A model generated the notes under the pieces. The model was not told the DNA's origin, made no database searches, and saw only the letters and a program-made list of their open reading frames with translations. DNA of 64,000 bases from Emiliania huxleyi CCMP1516 (lineage: Eukaryota > Haptophyta > Isochrysidales > Noelaerhabdaceae). Location: positions 1,039,331 through 1,103,330 of the forward strand of contig NW_005202428.1 of NCBI RefSeq assembly GCF_000372725.1, given 5' to 3'. Both the position numbers and the translations under genes were made by a program. Below, piece by piece: positions 60,436 to 64,000 of the stretch; positions within the stretch are counted from its first letter, which is position 1; each line of letters opens with the position of its first letter.

Positions 60436-61212
60436 TCAAGACTCGAGATGGCGGTCGCGCAAATACTTGCCCAGCGCGTCGAGGGGCCGCGAAAAGTCGG
60501 GCAGCATCTTTGACACCGTCCTCATCGCCTCCGCGTCGCTCGCGCCGGAAGGTGCGATGGCGGCGACAAAGGCGGCGCGCTGCGGCGCGGCGTTCACCGC
60601 GGCGGCAAACACCCCCCGCACCAGCGCGTTGTGGTGCTTGCGGAGCGAGTGGGCGTAGCCAGCGGTAACGCACTCCTTGAGGGACGCCTGCAGCGGCTTC
60701 ACCAGCTCGAGCAGCAGCGCCTCGATTAAGCGCAAGGCGCGGCAGAGCCAGAGCAGCGAGGTGCATGCGGAGCCGTCGCGCCGCGACGCCTTCTTCGCAG
60801 CGGCACGGCAGCCCGGTCCGCCGCCGAGCGCCTCGAGCTCCGCATCGCACATCTGCTGCAGCGTCGCGCCTGGTGTGTGGAGTCGCCAGAGCGAGTCCGC
60901 GTTTCCGAGCAGGTCCGACTTCACGATGCCCATGCCAGGCAGAGCGTCGAAGATGGTGATCAGCGTGTACGCGGCCGAGAGAAACTCGCGCGCCGGGACG
61001 CCACCCGACGACGGGCTCGCGCGCCGCAGGGCCTTGAGCGTGTCAGGCATCTCGTCGAGCAGCGGCCGCTTGAGCTTGACCCTTGGCGGCGGCCCCGCCA
61101 CGCCGTCGCCACCGCGGCCGCTCAGGGCTCGCGGCACGGTGAAGGCTGCGGCGGCTGCAACGGCCAACACAAACGACGAGCGTGGTGTTGGCACGTCGAT
61201 GCTGAGTCCCAT
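60436..61212 (-). CDS. Glycolipid transfer protein (GLTP) domain protein
   Basis: MGLSIDVPTPRSSFVLAVAA begins a hydrophobic N-terminal stretch (signal or anchor). The GLTP fold follows: FLSAAYTLITIFDALPGMGI, VKSDLLGNADSLWRLHTPGA (the KSDxxGN headgroup site with Asp/Asn), LLWLCRALRLIEALLLELVK (Trp stacking residue), AGYAHSLRKHHNALVRGVFA (conserved His) and a C-terminal helix. Family members shuttle glycosphingolipids or ceramide-1-phosphate between membranes. The Lys/Asp/Asn/Trp/His set is intact. A hydrophobic leader is unusual for cytosolic GLTPs. Single exon. Confidence 0.82.
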   Translation of the reverse strand: MGLSIDVPTPRSSFVLAVAAAAAFTVPRALSGRGGDGVAGPPPRVKLKRPLLDEMPDTLKALRRASPSSGGVPAREFLSAAYTLITIFDALPGMGIVKSDLLGNADSLWRLHTPGATLQQMCDAELEALGGGPGCRAAAKKASRRDGSACTSLLWLCRALRLIEALLLELVKPLQASLKECVTAGYAHSLRKHHNALVRGVFAAAVNAAPQRAAFVAAIAPSGASDAEAMRTVSKMLPDFSRPLDALGKYLRDRHLES

Positions 61213-61429
61213 CGCCAGCTGTTATCGCCGCTGGCGCGGGCTTCTAGAATCCGCAAGTGGACAACTTGAGTGGCGCGGTTGGTGAAGAATTCTACAGCGC
61301 ACATGCCCAACTCTCACAGCAGACTGGCACGGTGAAGAACTCTCCACAGCACGGTTCGCTTCGTCCACCGAGCACCGCGCTGCGAGCCTGTCGTGTCCCT
61401 TGTCAGAAGCAGGAGAACCCCCGGTGCCA

Positions 61430-61490
61430 TGATCGTCCTTCCAAAATCCTGCTCGTGCAGGTGGGGACCCTGTCTTCCTCCCATCCCTCG
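61430..61490 (-). repeat. Dispersed repeat B, copy 3 (inverted)
   Basis: CGTCCTTCCAAAATCCTGCT then CGTGCAGGTGGGGACCCTGT is the reverse complement of the core at 46450-46520. Confidence 0.85.
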
Positions 61491-61614
61491 TTTCTTGTCT
61501 GTTGGCGTCTTTCTTTCTTTTGATCGTCCCCCCTTTGGCGTGTGGGGCCGCGTTTATTATTATTTTCCACCTTCATGTGAACAACGAAAACGAAGCTACG
61601 CTTGCACCTGCGCC

Positions 61615-61723
61615 TTAGAGACACGACGTGGACACGACCGAGCACGCGAGCTCGTCGGACGTGGGATCGTTCGCGACGGCGTCAAGCTCGTCGGACTCCG
61701 GCTCGGTTCTTGTGCTCGGGGCC

Positions 61724-61760
<37 letters not shown>

Positions 61761-63068
61761 GTGCGGTGGCGACGGGCTGGTTGTAGAGCAGCAGCGAGCC
61801 GAGGACGAGGGCCATGCCCGAGAGAAACAGGGCCGACGGCGGCGAGGCCGTCACGATGGACGTGACGGCGCACGTGAGCACGATGGCGCAGGCCGCCGCG
61901 TACATCTTGACGATGTTGTCGGCGTGCTTCACCACCGCGGCGACGAGCAGCCCGCCGAAGGCGGTGCTGGCGACGACGGCCCAGACGAGGGGCGAGAAGC
62001 CCTGCAGAGGGCCTCGAGCGACGATGGCAGAGCGGTCGGCGAGGAGCAGCAGCGCCGCCTGCGGGATCGAAAAGAGGCCCAGCTGCACGTTGCGCATCCA
62101 GAGCGAGGGCGGCGGCGGCGGCGGAGGCGCGGAGGTCGAGGCGCCCGGCGGCGGCGCCGCCTCCTTGAGCACCTACTCACGCGCGGCGTGGCGCTCACCG
62201 TGCCGAGACTGGTCGCGGTCCTCTCCGTGCGAGTGCGCGGCCTTCTCGAAGTAGATGTTTGCGAAGCCGGAGAGGAGCGACGAGCTGAGAACGGCGGCCA
62301 CGCCGAGCAGCGACCTGGGGGATGGGCACGGGGATGGCCAACTGCAGCTCGAGGTTAGGGTTATGGTCACGGTGGAGGCAGCAGGTTGGGATGAGAATGA
62401 GAATGAGGGTGAGGGTGAGAAATGATCGGGACGGGCTGCTCTCCCGGCCGCACCCGCCCGCGGGAGGCGCGCTGCCCGCGGCTTCGCCGAGCTGGACGGT
62501 GCACACGCCGAGCGAGAGGAGGAGGAGCGCGAGCCACTGCGCAGGCTCGAGCCGCTGGCCGAGCAGCCGCACGAAGAAGAGCGCGGTGAAGAGCGTCTTG
62601 GACTGCGACCACAGCTGGTGACTCGTCGCCTACAGGGCAGGCTGCGAGAAGGCTCACCGGGCCATCCTCGAGAGGCGACCGAGCTGGTGGCTCGTCGGCC
62701 GAGAGGCGGGAGAGAGAGACAAACAGCAGCCGATTCTGAAGCAGGTAGCAGAGCGCAGGCACGGCCATCTTTGCCGTATCGCCGACCCGAAGCAAGCAGC
62801 GCCGCACCGCCGCCAGCATCGGCCGCACACCGCCCTCCTCTCTCGCGATGAGGGCGAGGCACAGCGGGAGCTTAAGGCACTCCGAGAGGAAAACGGCCGC
62901 GGACCCGAGGTAGAGCGGTGCGCCGTCTGCGGCTGGTCTGCGGCTGGAGGCGACCATCAGAGCAGTCGCCGAGTTCTGCACCACGAGCAGGGTCAGGACG
63001 ACCCAAGCGATTGGCAGCCCCACAAACCGACGCGGCTTGGCCACGTCCGGGCTGGCAGTGGCAGCCAT
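61615..63068 (-). CDS. Nucleotide-sugar transporter (SLC35A type)
   Basis: The start at 63068 gives MAATASPDVAKPRRFVGLPI; the frame is open to an upstream ATG at 63233. Exon 1 contains WVVLTLLVVQNSATALMVAS, FLSECLKLPLCLALI and VPALCYLLQNRLLFVSLSRL. A 70-bp GC-AG intron (62630-62699) joins to ATSHQLWSQSKTLFTALFFV with RLLGQRLEPAQWLALLLLSL. After a second intron (about 62293-62450) comes SLLGVAAVLSSSLLSGFANI with YFEK. A 69-bp GC-AG intron (62173-62241) leads to VLKEAAPPPG, SLWMRNVQLGLFSIPQAALL, GFSPLVWAVVASTAFGGLLV and VKHADNIVKMYAAACAIVLT, matching the UDP-galactose/CMP-sialate/UDP-GlcNAc transporter signature. It would supply Golgi glycosyltransferases; the sugar is not decidable. Long Pro and Ala runs interrupt the last exon. 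Confidence 0.88.
62605..62699 (-). repeat. Tandem duplication spanning an intron of the transporter gene
   Basis: The plus-strand words 62605-62630 and 62675-62700 (GCGACCxxAGCTGGTGxCTCGTCGxCC type) agree at about 23 of 26 positions. On the coding strand one copy starts the intron (GCCGACGAGCCACCAGCTCG) and the other starts the next exon (GCGACGAGTCACCAGCTGTG). Confidence 0.8.
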
Positions 63069-63407
63069 GCAGGTCTGACCTAGCCTCGATCCGGCCAGTG
63101 TGGTGTCCAACGTGCAGGCCTTGCCTCGGTCGCGACGGGCGGTCAGAGCTGGCTGGCGAAGAACAACTGCACCGCACGGAGGCGGCGACACAAGCGCTAC
63201 TGCGCAACCGAGAATTGGAAGCATCAGAGTCATCGCTCTGCACGGTATCAGAGGCGGTGCTTGCTCGAGCGTACGAGCAGCGCTGCTCTAGCAGCAGAGG
63301 CCGCGGTGCTAGGCTGCTAGCAGGGCGAGAGAGCAAAGCCGATGCTGTGCAAAATGACTTCCGAAAAAGAATTTTACCGGTTATGTTTTTTTATTTTCTG
63401 GCGACGG
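63069..63407. other. Upstream region of the transporter gene
   Basis: Contains an upstream in-frame ATG at 63233 (MTLMLPILGCAVALVSPPPC, signal-like). Otherwise nothing recognised. Confidence 0.4.
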
Positions 63408-63510
63408 CTAGTGCACCTCACCCCTCTCCTTAAAATCCCTGTGTGGTGGCGGCGTGCCGTCCTCCCATCCCTCCCTTGGGTGTCCGTGTTCTTTCTTTCT
63501 TTCTTTTGAT
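63408..63510 (-). repeat. Dispersed repeat A, copy 4 (inverted) with (CTTT)n
   Basis: CTCTCCTTAAAATCCCTGTG then TGGTGGCGGCGTGCCGTCCT is the reverse complement of the core at 46635-46700, followed by CCCATCCCTCCC and a TTCTTTCTTTC tract, exactly mirroring the (AAAG)n side of the other copies. Confidence 0.85.
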
Positions 63511-63732
63511 TTTCTTTTTACGATTAAGGGAAAAGATTTTTTAATCAACACGACACTAGCGGGACTGGCGCGCGCTGGCACTGACACATGCACATGTGCA
63601 TGCACATGCATACACACCATCATCGAAAAAGAAAGTGCGGCGACTTGCACACACACAAGGAACACTGCAGTGAAGCAGTGAGGAGATTAGACTTGGGCCC
63701 GCGAGCCTCCTATTTCGTGTGTGTCACACACT

Positions 63733-63812
63733 CACACCTTGAGCACTTGAGCACTGGATAGGGTCGATTCCGCATGGTACGGGACCCCTCGATCGTCTCG
63801 CCCTCCCTCACT
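63733..63812 (+). repeat. Dispersed repeat D, copy 2
   Basis: Nearly identical to 54255-54345. Confidence 0.9.
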
Positions 63813-63890
63813 GGTGTGTTCTCCTATTTCGACAAGACCAGCGCTGAGCCACAGGCTGAGGGCGCGGAGAGCCGAAGTCGAGCGAGTGTT

Positions 63891-64000
63891 ATGGCCGCCC
63901 TCCCCTCACTTGGCAAGGTTGGTGAAGTGTGGGTGCTGCGCCCTTCGCTTGGCCGCGAAGCGCCCTTTCATGATGGGGGCAGCTGGCGCTCCGCGGTACG
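63891..64000 (+). CDS. Possible gene start running off the window
   Basis: MAALPSLGKVGEVWVLRPSL continues open to the end of the window (about 36 codons). Too short to identify. Confidence 0.25.
   Translation, partial: MAALPSLGKVGEVWVLRPSLGREAPFHDGGSWRSAV

Noticed and set aside
62340..62400. CCCTAACC-like words in a transporter intron taken as interstitial telomere repeat
   Set aside because: Only one or two units, flanked by CCCTCATTCTCATT-type simple repeats inside an intron.

Overview
This looks like a nuclear chromosome segment from a GC-rich unicellular eukaryote, most likely a haptophyte alga. Several genes are split by very short introns (about 70 bp), many of which appear to use GC-AG boundaries. 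Open frames and simple repeats are GC-biased, and the set includes ciliary, Golgi and Mediator proteins. Haptophyte assignment is inference; another GC-rich flagellated alga is possible. No rRNA or tRNA gene was recognised. A 100-N assembly gap lies at 29392-29491. Multi-exon models were assembled by eye from conserved motifs, so exon edges should be taken as approximate unless a junction is stated.

Layout. 0.6-3.8 kb (minus): a coiled-coil/AGY-repeat protein and a fucosyltransferase-like enzyme. 3.9-9.9 kb (plus): a many-exon DNA topoisomerase III alpha with a zinc-finger/glycine-rich tail. 10.4-11.6 kb: a NudC-type CS protein. 12.2-16.7 kb: a coiled-coil protein, a BNR_4-like secreted protein and, divergently, an LRR/IQ-type ciliary protein. 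17.4-19.9 kb: a BCS1-like AAA ATPase. 20.2-24.5 kb (minus): a TLDc protein, a CFAP97/Hemingway-like protein and an F-box protein, with an orphan FolD-like first exon and a strongly foldable non-coding segment between. 24.6-28 kb: an RCC1 remnant, a WW-domain protein, dispersed repeats and a tyrosine-recombinase-like ORF. 28.4-30.2 kb: a six-exon acidic-tailed protein of unknown function. 30.2-34.9 kb: a repeat and transposon-remnant region with a transposase fragment, a minisatellite and hairpins. 35-42 kb: a secreted beta-rich protein, a membrane protein, a sulfotransferase-like protein, an unknown secreted protein and an FHA-WW protein. 43-46.4 kb (minus): Mediator MED31 and a CRAL-TRIO protein. 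46.9-49.3 kb: a mobile element with long terminal inverted repeats and a 540-codon ORF, with a related repeat copy at 55.0-55.5 kb. 50.1-53.9 kb: gamma-tubulin complex component 3. 54.5-63.1 kb: a short SAP-domain ORF, an MFS sugar transporter, a multi-pass RING protein, a GLTP-domain protein and a nucleotide-sugar transporter.

The genes are mostly independent housekeeping units rather than a pathway. Loose themes are Golgi/cell-surface carbohydrate biology (fucosyltransferase-like, sulfotransferase-like, nucleotide-sugar transporter, BNR_4, GLTP) and flagellum/microtubule biology (LRR/IQ, CFAP97, GCP3, NudC). The most unusual material is the TIR element with its unrecognised ORF, several long-stem structured intergenic segments, intron minisatellites shared between unrelated genes, and an intron whose start duplicates the start of the following exon.
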